DNA of 64,000 nt from Campylorhamphus procurvoides (GCA_013396655.1 WBMV01009266.1:824107-888106), one strand, 5' to 3'. Positions 35,032-48,651 are shown, numbered from the stretch's first letter. Numbers and translations: made by a program. Notes: a model not told the origin generated them from the letters alone.

Positions 35032-37395
35032 GTAATTTTCTCCCCTAACCCTCCTTTTTAGCACAAATTTGAGGTCAACATTTTCAACAGAGGCTCCAAA
35101 ATTTCATGTGTTGCACGAGGAGGATAGTATAAGTATTATAATCATTTTATGATTCATCTTGAGGCATCTTTGTGCATTATTATCCAGTGATGTGCTCAGA
35201 AAGGGATTTTGCTACTATTCAGCAGTGCCACAAGGACAGGCTGGCTCCATCAACACCACTAAATTAGATTATACCAGAAAATGTTCCTCAAGCTACTAGA
35301 TTCTTAGAGCAATCCCTGGCAATGTTTTCAAGAGAGGAAACATCCTCCAAGCATTTCCCAAACACAGTCTGAGATCTAGCACAGACCAGGGACTCTTTCC
35401 AACAGACAACTGGAAAACAACTGTGCTGTCTTTGAGGGAAAAGGGTTTAAGAGTCATTGCACCGAGGGTGGTCTCAGTGCCAGACAACCTTAAAATTTAA
35501 TAGAATAGATAAACCCATGCTATATCCAATGTTTTGACATCCCAAGAGCAGAGAGGGAGTAAGCAAGAGCAATGCAAGTTTACCTCTCGTTGCTCATCAT
35601 TCTGCTTTAGTACGACAGGAAAGAAACTTGCAATGGAGTCATAAAAGAGTTTGCCATGCCACATTGTCTCTGAGGTGTCAAAGGTGATTCAAAACGCTAC
35701 CAATATGACTTTATATAAGGGAGAGAACAGTCAACACAGTAATTGCTGGTGGGTGCTAAATTCATTTCATACAGGTCACAAAGCAACCTTCAAAGGATGA
35801 TCCCAACCAGCAACAACTGCAATAGCAGGCAGTGGGATACTCAGAGGCTACCTTGTGCTTTTGTGGCAAGGATACACCTCTGAAATATCTTCATTTTGCA
35901 GATATTACTCACTGGAGTCCCTAAGCTCCATGACTTTCAGATATATTTCTTATCCTCTGTGTTTTATTGGTGAAAAACTGAAATATAGAAAAATAAAACT
36001 TTTCTCTTAGAAAGAGCAGATTGTCTCAAGAGGCTTTCCAAAATATTTATTTTCATCATTACTTCTGTTTCTTTCTGGTCTCCCTTTAAGAGAACTTGTC
36101 TCAGAATTTAAGCTCTGACAAGCTGAAAAGTTATGTAAAGGGCATTAACATCTCATAAATCTATCTTGTGTCAGGTAATGGATGCCACACAATCTCCTCC
36201 CAGACCTAAGTGGAAGAAAAAAGAAAAAGAACAAAAAGTACTTTAGCATTTTTTCAGGAAATGCATGCTATTGTCAGGAGGATAATCTCTTTTATTTTAA
36301 TATTTAAAAGAAAAAGAATTCTTGGGTCAAAACCAAGTTATGAAAGAGTTATCTTCCAAGAATCTGGATAGGCTGAGTCTCAGGGAAGTGTGTTAACTCT
36401 GCTGTCAGAATTCATATTAGATTCCAAATGGGGACCATCTACAAACATCCCATAATAACAATCCCAGGATGCACAACAATGTCAGAATTATCCACTAGAG
36501 TAGACACAGGTTTTTTTGAGAAGTTGAAGAGATTTATTCCATTGAATGTGAGAACAGTGGTGTCTCAGATGCATTAATAAACTCATTTCAAGGGAGTTTT
36601 CTCATTTTGACAGAAGTTTCTATGTCCAAAACATAGAAATAATCAATCAAGGAGATAATGAACTCCAGTTTTTTAAGTCTGATTGATTTTGAAGGGTTTC
36701 ATTTCAACAAAGGAGCTAGTGTCTTCGAAAACATAGTTGCTCAAAAACATCAGACTGCCAGGAAAGCGGAGGACCTCTTGCAAAGTAAGCATCATCTTTC
36801 TCTCCATCTTACTGAAAGGAAAGAAAAGAAACTGAGAAGCAAAAGTAGAGATAATTTGCAATTAAGCAAGTGGCAGGCATAAATGCTCCATTTCCTGGAT
36901 CCCAAGAGACCTACAGTACTATAAACCACCATACCCCTACAGTGCCATTGAAAAGATATTGGCAGATAAGTTATGCCATAACTCTCTGTCTATGAAAAAA
37001 CTCATAAGGAAAATTTCATTCTAGAGGAGAAAAAAAGCAAACCCAAAAAAATTTAACCCCAGTCTGGCTGATCATAAATATCTTTCACCTCTTAATGCCC
37101 CTAAATAAATGTTAAAACATTTAAATTATGTGTTATGACTTTAACTTTTACATCCTTCATCTGCACCTGCACTTTTCTGAGGCAGTCAGGCAACAGTGTA
37201 TCGTACTTTCAGTTGAGGAACATCATCAGGAAAAGATTAGATGTTTAAATCTTGAGTAAAATGCTGAGACATTTTATGAAACAACTGCACACTGCACTCA
37301 TTGGTAACCCACGCTTGACTAAACAGTGGTATTAACCTGATTTTAGTTTCTTCTGTTCTCTTTTTTTTTGTTCTTATTCTCTGTAAATGGCATAT
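35032..37395. other. Unique sequence, no recognised gene
   Basis: AT-rich. A strong acceptor (CCCTTTAAG, 36089-36090) and a CAG|GTAATG donor near 36173 bracket about 83 bases, but all frames contain stops. Overlapping frames at 36658-36882 (both strands) show no domain. No repeat recognised. Confidence 0.45.
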
Positions 37396-37552
37396 ACTCC
37401 ATCCATGTAAGTGTTCAAGGCCAGGCTGGATGGGTCTCTGAACAACCTTGTCTAGTGAAAGGTGTCCCTACCCGTGGCAGGGGCATTGCAATGAGATTAT
37501 CTCTCAAGTCCCTTCCAACTCAAACTATTCTGTGGTTCTAAGATTCTATGAT
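37396..37552 (+). mobile_element. CR1 LINE 3' end
   Basis: Plus-strand CR1: CATGTAAGTGTTCAAGGCC, AGGCTGGATGGGTCTCTGAA, CAACCTTGTCTAGTGAAAGG, TGTCCCTACCCGTGGCAGGG, CAAGTCCCTTCCAACTCAAA, ending in TTCTGTGG and ATTCTATG. It is 5'-truncated and ends normally. Confidence 0.94.
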
Positions 37553-40500
37553 GAATATTGAAGGGGATTATAAATTGACAAAGACACTCATTAACACTTT
37601 GAAAAGTCCCAGACACAAAAAAGAGGAGGGTGACAAGGAAACAGAAGGGAGGATATTTTTTAAGTGTTGCAGAATCTTGCTTGGCTCACCTTTCCAGGAC
37701 TCCATACAGGCATATTTAGTGGAGATAAACAAATAAACAGAGCTGCAAACCTTGGAAGCACCTCCCAGGCAATTTCACAATAAAAATGCAATTGTCTTTA
37801 AAATGCTTAGGAGTAAGTAGACAGAAGAGTGTACTCAGTAGCTGTGCACTTGGGCAAATTTATGTGCTCAGATATCCTATTTCAACTGATAAAGAGGCAT
37901 TCATAACTCACTGCTAGATATCAATTGGAACTGTCCCTTTGTAAAAGAAAATCAGAATTATTAGGTAGCTATGCCTAAAATAGTTGCAATTTTTTGCACC
38001 AAGATTGTCACAATAATTCCAAAAATCTAATCTGGAAAGTCTTAGATTTATCTCTTTGCTTTTTCTTCTTTTATTTTTTTTTAATCTTAAGCACTGAATT
38101 CAAACTCTATTTGATTCCAATCTACCACAAGTTCATAAACACATCCCTCACTAAGAGGATATGAGTAAAGACCAGCAAGTAATTAAATATCTGGTGCTTA
38201 GGAACTGAGGGATTCATTATTTTTGTTTAATGAATTTTCCTAACCTTTGGTTCTGTAGCTGTGCTTCCTCTTTATTCCCTAGAGATGCTGGCAAATGGAT
38301 ACTATCGACAGCAAGAGTCTGTTCATTGACCCAAGGGTATGGCCTGAAACAAGGGCTACCAAAAAGGTTCAATAGATACGCAGGTGCCAGGCTGTGAAGG
38401 TTTGTGTGTGAGTAACTACTGCTGAAAATCAATCTGATACTTGCCTGGTGTCAAAGGCAGTCAAGCCCATTTGCAGGTAATGTGGTGATTTTCTTTCAAG
38501 CAGGTCAGACACCATACATAAGAATTTATGATGAAAAGGAGTAAAGGAGTAAACCTATGATTACACAGACCAGGAGAGAAATTTCCAAGTGGCAGAGACA
38601 CAATTAGGTGTAGAGAGACCAGCCCAAACTGTTTAAAGAAGTAAAAAAGATTTTTAACTCAGTGGGAAGAAAAAAAAATATGTTGGAAAATAACTGCAGG
38701 ATGCAAAGAACACATTTGGATTTTCAGTTGTAATGGTAACCATGCAATGGCATTATATGGAACTTGGCAATATCTAATTACCATGATATCAGACATCTAA
38801 GTGTAGAGTTATGAGCTGTAAATCTGCATCTAATCCTTCTTTTCAGTGCTCTAACCCCCTACCCACACAAATAGAAGGGGACTAAAAGACATGGCCAGTC
38901 AATCAGTGGTGATAACACCCCCATACAAACAAACAGCAGAGTCCAGGGGAGGATTAAGCATGGGGGAATAACAGGGTTATCAACTGGAGAAACAGCAAAA
39001 CAGCCAAAGAAAGGGTAAGGACATAATAATAGTAAATATCCTGGCAACAATTTAAAGCAATGCATTTCAGGAAACAAAGCCTCACACTGCATTCAATCAA
39101 TGTGTTTTAAGAAAATATAATGTCTCCAGTGAGTAGAGCACTGGTATCACAGTGAAATGAGTTGGTGGCATAATGAGAGTTGCTACTTCTCTTTTCTGTA
39201 TATTTGATGCAATCTGTTCCTTTTTATCTTCCCGAACATACTCGGAGGCTGGATTTCAGCAACAATCAATAATTCTTAACTATGTTTTGTACATCCAGTT
39301 AGGGTATCTCTTCAAGACAGAGCTAACAAGAAAACTGAAATTAAAGAGAGGTTTTGTTATCCATTTTTGTAAATGCCTACATTGCTCAATCTGGTGGGAG
39401 CTTTTAAGAAAGTTTGTTCTGGCTTTCAGGACAAAAAAAAAAAGTTAGAAAAGCACCCAACATATGAAAAAGAAATATTTCTGAAAGTGGAAATACCTTT
39501 ATGAATGCAAAACCTTCAGACAGGTTTCAAATCCTAAAGCCCAAAATTATTTTCTATGCTGCCCTATTTGTCACCTCAGACTTTGAGCAGTTCTTGCTCT
39601 TTAATAGAACCATCTTCATAGTTTTCTGCAGGTTTTGGAAATGCTAATTATCATTGCTTTACAGTTCACAACATCTGACAAATTAAGGGGCAGGTCCAAT
39701 AAAATATGAAATCTGTACTGACTGAGCAATCTAGATTTAAAAATAGAATCCAAGACAAAAATTACACACTTGAGTGCCTTGTTTAGTGTTGGGTAAGAGC
39801 CACATACCTTTAGACAGAAGATATCAAATAAAGAGACAGGGAGAATCAGTTAGTACAAAATATTACACATGCAGGTTGTGTCTGAACTTCAACCGTGCGT
39901 GAAGCAGAGCATCTCAGGCAGGTCACCGGAGGAGACTCTCTATGAACCTGGAATTCAGTCTGGAATAGGTTCCTCTTACAACTCAACAGGAGAAGAAAGA
40001 CACAGTCATGTCTATCTTTTACATATTGATATGTCTCCTGGTTAACATACTGTCCCCAAAAGGGGCAGGAGTTCATATTCCTCCATCCTTCCTACATTTC
40101 ATAGAGGACCAGAAAAATTAACTAGCTGAGATCACTCCTTACTCCTCATCTTAAATCTGCAACTGTTGAGGAGAGGAAACCAGGATATGGCAAGGAAAAG
40201 GAGGAGCAGCATGACTTTGAGGCACAGTCACATAGAAATAGGGAATACTGGTTGGAGTCCTAGCTAAACATCTTAATCAGACCTGCTGGCTTTTTTGTCT
40301 TCTTTGGCTCCTCACTTTTTGCATTCTTTCCTAAGCAGAGGCACACAGTGCTTTTACTCTCAGACCAGCGTAAGCCAAATGTCTGTTTGTTTAGTTTTTT
40401 TTTCCTGTCTTCCTTTAAAAAAATGAAACAGTTACTGCTGGGTTTGTGTGAGCCCCACAGCCCTATTAACCCACATTTGTTATTGTCCTGTCTGTTGTAA

Positions 40501-42949
40501 TGCTATTGAGGAGCTGATGAATAGCATGGCCTAGTGTCCAAATGCCATTCAGACACAGTGACAACAGCTCTATAGCACACAGACCTTGAAAATAACCAGG
40601 TCTAAAGTATCTCGTTAGAGTTGAACTCTACAAAGTTTGGGTGATAAATGCACCCACCTAAATCATATTGTATTTGGCAACATCATTGGGTTTAGACATC
40701 TTAAAGTATTAGTGAGAGAAATTTTGGGAGAAAAAGGAAATTGAACCTCAGCTTTCACTTTTCCTGGCACAAAAATAATCTCTAGGTCTCTCTTCCCTTT
40801 CAGATACAAACTAATAACACCACTGTGTGAAAGAAATCTCTTCTTAGAGGGCGTGAAGGGTGTTGGAAGAGTCAGCAACAACTGGAAGTTCAGACTATTC
40901 TGTAGTTTTACCTGATATTCCAGGAAGATGGCAAGAAAGATAGTACCATCAATGAGGTCTCTTACATAGATCTGTTCCATCTTGTGATGTAGCTTTATAA
41001 TGTTCTTTCTTGCCAGACCAGTCAGCAACAGTCATAGCAGTCCTGGGTCCTGCAAGATCTATTGGTGGGGTCACTTAACTGACAGCAAAGCTCTAACACT
41101 TAACTTTTAATTAGTAGCTGTTCAATGATACCCAGTGAGACATTGCTAGGGTTGTATAATGGTGAAAAGGCAGTGGGCATTATAAATGATTTACTGAAAG
41201 TGATTTGTGCAAAGTGAGCAAATTCTGCTGAGCAGCACATAAAAAGCCATGATTAAATGGCTACTACAAAATTTTGCACAACTGGAATTTGGACTGAGTG
41301 CTTTCACTCCATAAACAGAAACTTGTGTCTGCCTAGATTTAAAAACAAATCCAAAGTTTTTTCATTACACTAATAACAATGCAGTTGAATTCCTCCTCAT
41401 TCCTCAGCCACTAGGGACCACAAACACACTGCCTTCAATTCTGTCTGAACAACGTGCTAGACTTCAAATTATGGGCATAGAGAGATTATATTTTAAATCA
41501 TTTCATATTCTGCATAAGCATAATGAGTTGTCATTGTATAAGATCCACAGCATGAGGTCTTCCATGTGAGACAAAGCAATGTATGATGGCATGCTGCTGA
41601 CACCAGAAAGAAAAATAAAAGGGATGGCTAAAAGCTCAGGATTGATCTTATTTTCCGAGATCCATTTGATGTATCTCATGGACACAAATTGTAAAAGGTA
41701 CATTCAGTAGTTTAGGCAAACCCTATGAGAAACTCAGGGCTATTCTTGTTAAAACTGACTTCTTATTATCATTAGAATGTGAGTAGTCTGACTGAGATTC
41801 CTTTCACTCTTCCTCCCCAAAAGCTCTTTTCCTGTTAATTAATCTATCTGCTGTCTCATCATAGCTGGAAGCTTTGATTCACAGTTCTTATTAATTGTCA
41901 CATATTGCACTACAGCCAAAATACAGGATAGAAGAGAACTGTGAAAGCAGAAAGTGCCTGGCAGAGAACTGAATTTTAGGAGGAGCAAGGGACACTCCTG
42001 GTAGGAAGAAAATAACTGTTTTCTTGAAAAAATCCAAACATTTATATCCCCCTTCAGAACCTTGGTGTTGTTCAAATACTGACTGATCTGAATACTACTT
42101 GCTGTAATCATCTTTGCCAGCAATGGCCAATTCCTTCTCTTCATCTAAATTCGGGAGTTTTTTTCTGCGTGTAAATCACAGGCAGTTGCCCAGGGTTGCA
42201 AAACAAGAAGAGTCACCATGAATTCAGGATAGGCAGCAAATCAATCCCTTTCCAGGTGGTGGGAAATCCCTTTCCAGGGTCATCATTAGCCTTGGCCCAG
42301 AACCCACAGAGTCACTGACTATGACAACATGATTACACTGAGGTTGAGCTCATGTTTATTTAATTATGATATACTTCTTGCACAGACAGACTTATGAGTA
42401 GGGTTCCACAAGTTAGCCATGCACATACACAGTGAAGTTATATTAGTCAGACACAGTATGAAAGCATGAGACGAAGTCCTTAGCTCCATTTCCTGTCCTC
42501 CTGAGGTTCCTTCCTCTCAGTCATCACCAAAAGTCAGAAAAAACTCAGTTTCCTATGTCCTCCATGGTAGTTCTTTGTAGCATAGAATGACAGTACAGGA
42601 GACCTTGATTCCCCCAACCTAAGCACCTTACCTTTCTCCCAAAGCCCTTCTCTCAAATTCCATAAACAACACATATCTTTAAAAACATTTTACTTACTTA
42701 CTTGACATTGACAGCCTTCTTCCAAATTCCAGTCTCATGGTCAGTGATGGACAGAATTCATCTGACTAAATGTTGACAGCTGGAGTTGGACATCCAACCC
42801 TGAATGGGTCATGCTGGACTCCCTCCATGACCAGTGGAAATAAAGACCTGTTGTTAGAACATGTTCAATTTGGGGTCTACTTTGAGATGAATCTAATCAC
42901 ATCCTGGAAGTGAAGGTCTCTACCCAGGACAGGGCTTAGAAAACAGATT
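37553..42949. other. Long unique block, no recognised gene or repeat
   Basis: More than 5 kb without a recognisable transposon. Frames at 38217-38432, 38859-39092, 39173-39448, 39846-40076, 40663-41028 (minus, 121 residues) and 41839-42144 show no recognisable domains. A 13-base direct repeat (ATCCCTTTCCAGG at 42244 and 42266) is the only small structure noted. The 42290-42870 stretch might hold an unidentified old element upstream of the CR1 copy, but I cannot support a name. Confidence 0.45.
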
Positions 42950-43262
42950 GGTCAGCCTGGAGTAGAGGCTCTGGGGTGACCTTATTGAAGCCTTTCAGTA
43001 CTTGAATAGACCCTACAAGAAAGCTGGAAATGGACGTTTCACAAGGGTGTGTGGTGACAGGATAAGGGGGAATGGCCTTAAACTGAGAGTAGTTTTAGAC
43101 TGGCTATTACGAGGAAATTATTTTCCTGCAAGAGCAGTGAGACCCTGGCACAGGTTGACCAGAGAAGTTGTGGATATTCTATCCCTGGGAGTGTTCAAGG
43201 CCAGGTTGAATGGGATTTTGAGCAACTTGATCTATCGGAAGATGCCTCTTCACATTCTGGTG
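42950..43262 (+). mobile_element. CR1 LINE fragment (ORF2 C-terminus), 3' end lost
   Basis: Starts at GGTCAGCCTGGAG and continues through the CR1 ORF2 C-terminal coding part. The frame 43002-43265 contains GDRIRGNGLKL, PWHRLTREVVDI and LGVFKARLNGILSNL, which match the conserved end of avian CR1 ORF2 (WHRLPREVVD...FKARLDGAL...). After CTATCGGAAGATGCCTCTTC the normal 3' UTR (TGGCAGGGGGTTGG...) is missing. CR1 copies are usually anchored at their 3' end, so I infer a later deletion. Confidence 0.92.
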
Positions 43263-44499
43263 TAAAACATCCTTGTAACTTTTTCCTCATTGCATTCTGA
43301 TAATTTTATTAAAGCTGAAAGCTCACAGTTTACAGTACACTTTTGATCCACTCATGAGACATTTTGCAAAGAATATCATTATTCCTTTATGCACTCTGTC
43401 TTCAAGCAGCTGGACATTGATTCACAAGCAAACTTGAATTTACTTGATTTACAAGTAAATTGTAAATCACAGCATATAATGAACTGTTCCACCAAGGAAA
43501 AATAATACTTAAAGCTTTCCCAAATGATAAATATACTCACTAAGCAGACTCATCAGCGTAAAACATGGTGGTGTTGTTTCTTCAAGGAGAGGTGGCCTTG
43601 CCTATTATGATTTTCTGCAGCCATGATAATCTTGTTGCTTTCTTCCAAGTTTTCTTCTTCAGGTACTCAACCTGTTTTGATCTGACCTTATTGTTCATCG
43701 GAACTATGGACTAAATGACTTGGAAATCTTCTTGCAATGACTTGCCAAGGGTTATGAAGTGACTCAGAAGCAAAGCAGCAACAAGCACTCAAGCAGTTCC
43801 AGCTCATGGTCTTTCTCAGAGACTCTCTGCCTGACTTTAAGTACTTACATGACCATCATCACTCAATCTTTTCCCTTAAGAGCATTTTTCATTACTATTA
43901 TTTTAGAAGTGCTTTGTAATAACTCAAAAGTACTGGGAAAAAAAATTACGAAATGCCTTCTTTTATTTTTTTTCCCCTTCACCCAAAATATATGTTTCCT
44001 TCCACTGTGTACAATCTGTTTCTGTGCCAGTGGCTTGAGTTTCCTTGGAAACGGCTGCAGGTCAGACCTTGATTGGTTGTGTTGTCAGCTTGATTGCAGT
44101 GTTTCAGCCGATGGGACCTCTAAGTGCAGCTCCAAAGCAAGTAAATAGGGGGCTATCCAAGGGCTTTGCATTAGTGGTCTGAAAGAAACCACACAGATGG
44201 CATTTGGGGGAGTGTGTGACACAGAGCCAGTGGTTTGAAGAGGACGGGAGACAGTATGGGATGAGAAAAGAGCCAAATCAGAGATGTGGGTGGGATGGAT
44301 GGGATGGAGGGCTTTGAGAGCCAGAAGTTTGGCTGCAGTGGAAACTGCTGTAGTCTCACGTCTCATGGAAGGGGCAGCTCAGAGCACAGTGCTGTGGTGG
44401 TCTGGAGCCTGAGCGCCTCAGTTTTTGGGAATTGAATGTTTTGTTTCATGTTTGATTCTACCAATTCAACTGCAAATTTTCTGAGGCATGTGGATATAT

Positions 44500-44625
44500 T
44501 AATACTAGTTATTATTAGCAATATTATTAATAAGCAATGACTCAAATAACCATTATTAATAATTAATTACTGGTTGGTAATAATAAATATTAATTATTAA
44601 TCATATACTATTAATGATAGTACAG
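44500..44625. repeat. A/T-rich tract dense in TAAT/ATTA
   Basis: Nearly all A and T, with many ATTAAT, TAATAA and ATTATTA words. It contains many potential homeodomain core sites, but simple low complexity explains them equally well. Confidence 0.7.
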
Positions 44626-44995
44626 GGTGTTGGAAGATGTAAACCAGTAAATTAAAAGACAATTATAGAAGAGTAGCAGCTTTGTATCCTGCAAACTTTT
44701 GGGAGGAGAGGATTGTCTAAAAGGGATAACCCTGGAAGCTTCTTTGTTTATGAATCAGACTAGAGTAAAACCACATATGAAGAGCATACATATAGAGAAA
44801 AAAAATGGGAAATGTGGGAAGAGCAGTTCAGAAGGGCTCCCTGAGCTTTGGCTCATTTCCACCCATCCAAGTGCATGAATACTGAATAACTTCCTGTGCT
44901 CATACGTGAACACAGTCACATACACAGTTTGGTGCTTGAATCCCATGTGAAATTTCTAAAACATCATTTCAGAATTACAGAATGAACCTAATCTG

Positions 44996-45025
44996 CCTTG
45001 CCTTGCCTTGCCTTCCCTTCCTTCC
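44996..45025. repeat. (CCTTG)n microsatellite
   Basis: Three CCTTG units passing into CCTTC/CTTCC variants. Confidence 0.9.
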
Positions 45026-47559
45026 ATCAAAAATAACATTTAATGTTAAACTTCAACAGCACAGTAAGGGTGTGTGTTTCTGACTTGCTCTGCCAAATAA
45101 ACTTCCACACGGTGATTATATCCTGTTCTGACTTCTGAATGTACTTGACAAATTCTTTGGCAAGCAGACATGCCCAATGCCCAATAGCTGACTGTGAATC
45201 TACAGACAAGAAAAACAAACACACACAAAAAAACCCACAAACCCTAGAGAGAGAGGGAAAGAAAAAAGTGTTGCTTGTTTTCTGTGTGTGCAGTTTCATC
45301 TATTTTCTCCCCGATCCACAAGCAGATCACTTTCCGTTAATTAAGTAAAAAGTACTTAGTGGAATCGATCTGAATTCAGGTCTAAGTGCACTTGCTAATT
45401 CTCCTGTTAGTTTTAGGAAGCTGGTGGCAAAAAGCATCTATCAAGACAAATTTGTGCAGGCACCACCCATGGTTCGAGTCACAGCCAAACGTCTGCAGTT
45501 TAACAGCCTGCCTGTGTGTCAGCTGAGCACCAGGGACTGCAGGCACACTTCAGCCTATGGAAAAACGCAAGTTAACATCACCTTATATAACCTGCTATGA
45601 AATAGATTGAAAAAAATCACATTTTTCATTATTTTTACAGCCCTATGCAGAGATTATCTCAGTTCACCCGACACACAGTAATAAGTTGAATGATGTTTAA
45701 CATGCAGAGCCCATAGGTGGCAAACATATTTCAGCCCACGGTGAAAGATCAAACCCACTTTGACGTTTCAGGAGTTAAATAGAGGAGAGAGGGAAGGCAG
45801 TGAGACCGGGAGAGGAAGGCACCCATCTGCTGTCACACACAAAAGAAGCAACAAGTTAAAAGAGGGTAAAAACCTCTTGATTTCTTCTCTAGTGTTCTCC
45901 CCAGTTAACAGTGCTGCTCTTCTTTTAATATTGGAACTCTCTTTTTCAAGCAGATGTACAACTCTCATTAGAGATAATCCTCCATGCCCCCTCTTCTTCT
46001 CTTTCCCAGCTTTAGACAGATAACACTAGTTACTGGTTTTTTATTGCATTGTTCCATTTTGTGTACTCAAAGAACTATCTGCATTACAACAATCTATGTA
46101 TGTCAAATGGGATTAGGAGGAAACTGAATGAATTAGCCAGAGTTATACAGTAAATAATCAAGGAAATTTAAAACAGGAAAATGCATCATTATAATTATGC
46201 AGGTAACACCAGTGATGTTTTTTATTGAAACTTTCTTAATCCTCCCTGTAGAAAAATTAAATGACACAAAAATTATTATTTTTCCTTAATATTATCTCTT
46301 TCTGTAAGAGAAAGACATATTCCATGCAATGCATTTGCTAGTATCCTTTTTATGGTACATAGAGGGAGCTCTTGGCATAGGTTTATTAGCCCAATCACAG
46401 TGAAAATTTTCCATTGTTACCAAACCCTTTATAAGGTTGCATTATTACTTTAACTGGAAAAATCATACCCTCATCAATATATGAATAAAAAGAATCTCAC
46501 GAGTTTTAGGCCTATAAAGAAGATATGAACAGTAATACAACATTCTGTTTCTTGCTGGACATTGCATTCATTAGTATATGAACTCCAACATAAAAAAAAA
46601 GTTTTTTGCTATCCAATACTACCAAATTAGGCATATTAACTTTAATACTTATAAAGTATATGAAAACATAACATATAAATGAGACAACTGTACACATTCT
46701 AATGTAAATGTATGAGAAACTCTTCCATGCTGCAGAGCAGTCTGCAGGCTGGGAGCTGGGATTTTTGTCCTCAGCAGAGTGCAGGGAGAACAGTATCCCT
46801 GCTTTTCATTCTCCAAGCTTCAAGAGGTTTTTTCAGCCTGCTGCTGAAACAAGGGTCAGATAAATATTTTAAGGGGGTGCTCTTACTTCTAGGAAAGATT
46901 TATGTGCTGTTAATTAACTTGGTAAAGGCAGCAGGAATCTTTTTTTTCTACAGTTCTTTTTCTCCTCGCATGGGCACCTAAAATTCCTACTAATTTGCAC
47001 TCAGGATTAGTATAAACATTTAAAGTTTGCAAAAACAAATGAACAAATGAGCATTGTATAAATGTGACAGTCACAGGAGCTGTGTTTAAGGTAATTAATG
47101 AAAGATCAGTTGGGGAAATAAAATTTTTAATAATGAAATATAAAAATGAATCCACTCCTTTTTTCAAAAAAAACTTTCAAAATATTTTAACTTTTTCCCT
47201 CATCACATTTCATTACTGAAATTCTCTAGCTTTCCAAATCCCTTGAAGCATTTGCAGTGTTGACATCCTGAAATCATGACTATTCCCTCTGCAGTCCCAG
47301 TTCAGAAAACCCCTGACAGAAAGTTCCGGGCACAATATCAGAAATATTATTTCCCAAGAGATGTTTGGCAAAGCTGGTGATAGTCACAGCTTTAAAATGC
47401 AAGGGAACACTGACATTTTTAGCCAGATCAACACTACGTCCTTGAGGTTCATATCGGAAGTGGACATCACAAAGAAATCACATTTTTACATTTTGTGAGA
47501 TGGTCTTAGACCTTAGAAGCATCTTAAACGCTTAATATGCTTGACACGTACCATACATT

Positions 47560-47960
47560 GCAAAGGCTGAACAATAACAATGGGGTTACTTAATTTCACA
47601 GTGAGCACACAGATGTTAAGTTGTATGTACATGGTCTCATATCTATTTTTCATTTGACTCGTAAACGGATCCCATTTAGGATTGAACAAGGAAATTATTT
47701 ACAATGCCTACTCGCTGCCTGATCTCCTCTTCATTTCAGTCAGTGAAATGAAGGTTTGACTGATTTCAGCAAAAAAAAGAAGGAGCCTTTCATTTCAGCT
47801 CACATGTAAACACAAATTTTTTGCTGTTCAGTGCTGCGCTGAGCAGGTGCATAAGACATCTACCTTGCTGGTTGGACAAACAAGGACTACCAAATGATTT
47901 GTGTGTTTCCCAAATTTTATATCTATGTGATGCTTTAAACTAAAAATTTTATTTCTTACT
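47560..47960. promoter_or_regulatory. Candidate conserved noncoding element
   Basis: Repeat-free. It contains SOX-like GAACAATAACAATGG, scattered CpGs (CACGTACC, CTCGTAAACGG, CTACTCGCTG, GCTGCGCTG) and a cluster of TTCATTTCAG words. Two of these form a perfect 10-bp inverted repeat with a 5-base spacer (47729-47738 and 47744-47753). A regulatory role is inference only. No conservation data were available. Confidence 0.2.
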
Positions 47961-48651
47961 TGAGGCCTCAGTTCAGCATGACACTTAAGCAGAAGTTAAC
48001 TTCAATGCATGCACATTCCCAGGGATTCAAATCAAGCTCTCTGTATATTTAAAGATAACTTCACACATTTTGAACAGCAATCGAAGCAGTTGCCTAGATT
48101 TCTGCTTTAACAAACACACAACGTCTGAAGAACCCATTTATTTATTCAGCAACTTGGGTTTTTTCAGATCAAGTGTTTTAAAATCATCCAAATGGGTGTT
48201 TGGTTTGTTTTTCTTATTCATCGCTAAGACAATATTTGAAACAATGGTTCCTCTAGAGGAATTTATGAAGGAGAAGAAGGGGCTATTTGGTTTAGGACAG
48301 ATGTACTGAAAAATAAAAAATGGAAATTTTTATAATTGGGCCATTTCATGTTTGGAAGAAAACTAAAAGCTAATCTTAACTGAAGTGCTTTCGTTTCAGT
48401 TCATGACACTAACAGCTGCTGTAATTGTAGTGTTGAGGCAAAGAAGTTCTGTATTGTGAAAAATATATACTAAATTGTTTCTAAGTATCTCTGAAGATCT
48501 TACCTTCTGCCAGTAAACTTATATAGTCAGGGTGTATTTATCTTTCATTGAACTGTCTTCTCCATAGCAACAAATTCCAAAAATGCACATAAACTTTTTG
48601 TGGAAAGAGGCACACAGACAGCCCATATAATTCTTTAGCTGTCCATAAAGT

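Larger units (their letters stand above)
43263..48651. other. Unique sequence with candidate conserved elements
   Basis: Frames at 43759-44148 (129 residues, serine-rich start), 44085-44366 and 45760-46023 show no domain. It holds an A/T-rich TAAT-dense tract (44500-44625), a (CCTTG)n run (44996-45025), and repeat-free stretches at 46330-46520 and 47560-47960 that resemble conserved noncoding DNA. Confidence 0.45.

Noticed and set aside
36091..36173. Exon-like segment with strong CCCTTTAAG acceptor and CAG|GTAATG donor
   Set aside because: All three frames contain stops before the donor. Kept only as a possible noncoding exon and not supported further.
45469..45480. tRNA-like B box (GGTTCGAGTCA)
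   Set aside because: The flanking bases do not form a T-arm stem and no clear A box or acceptor stem is present, so this is not a tRNA gene.
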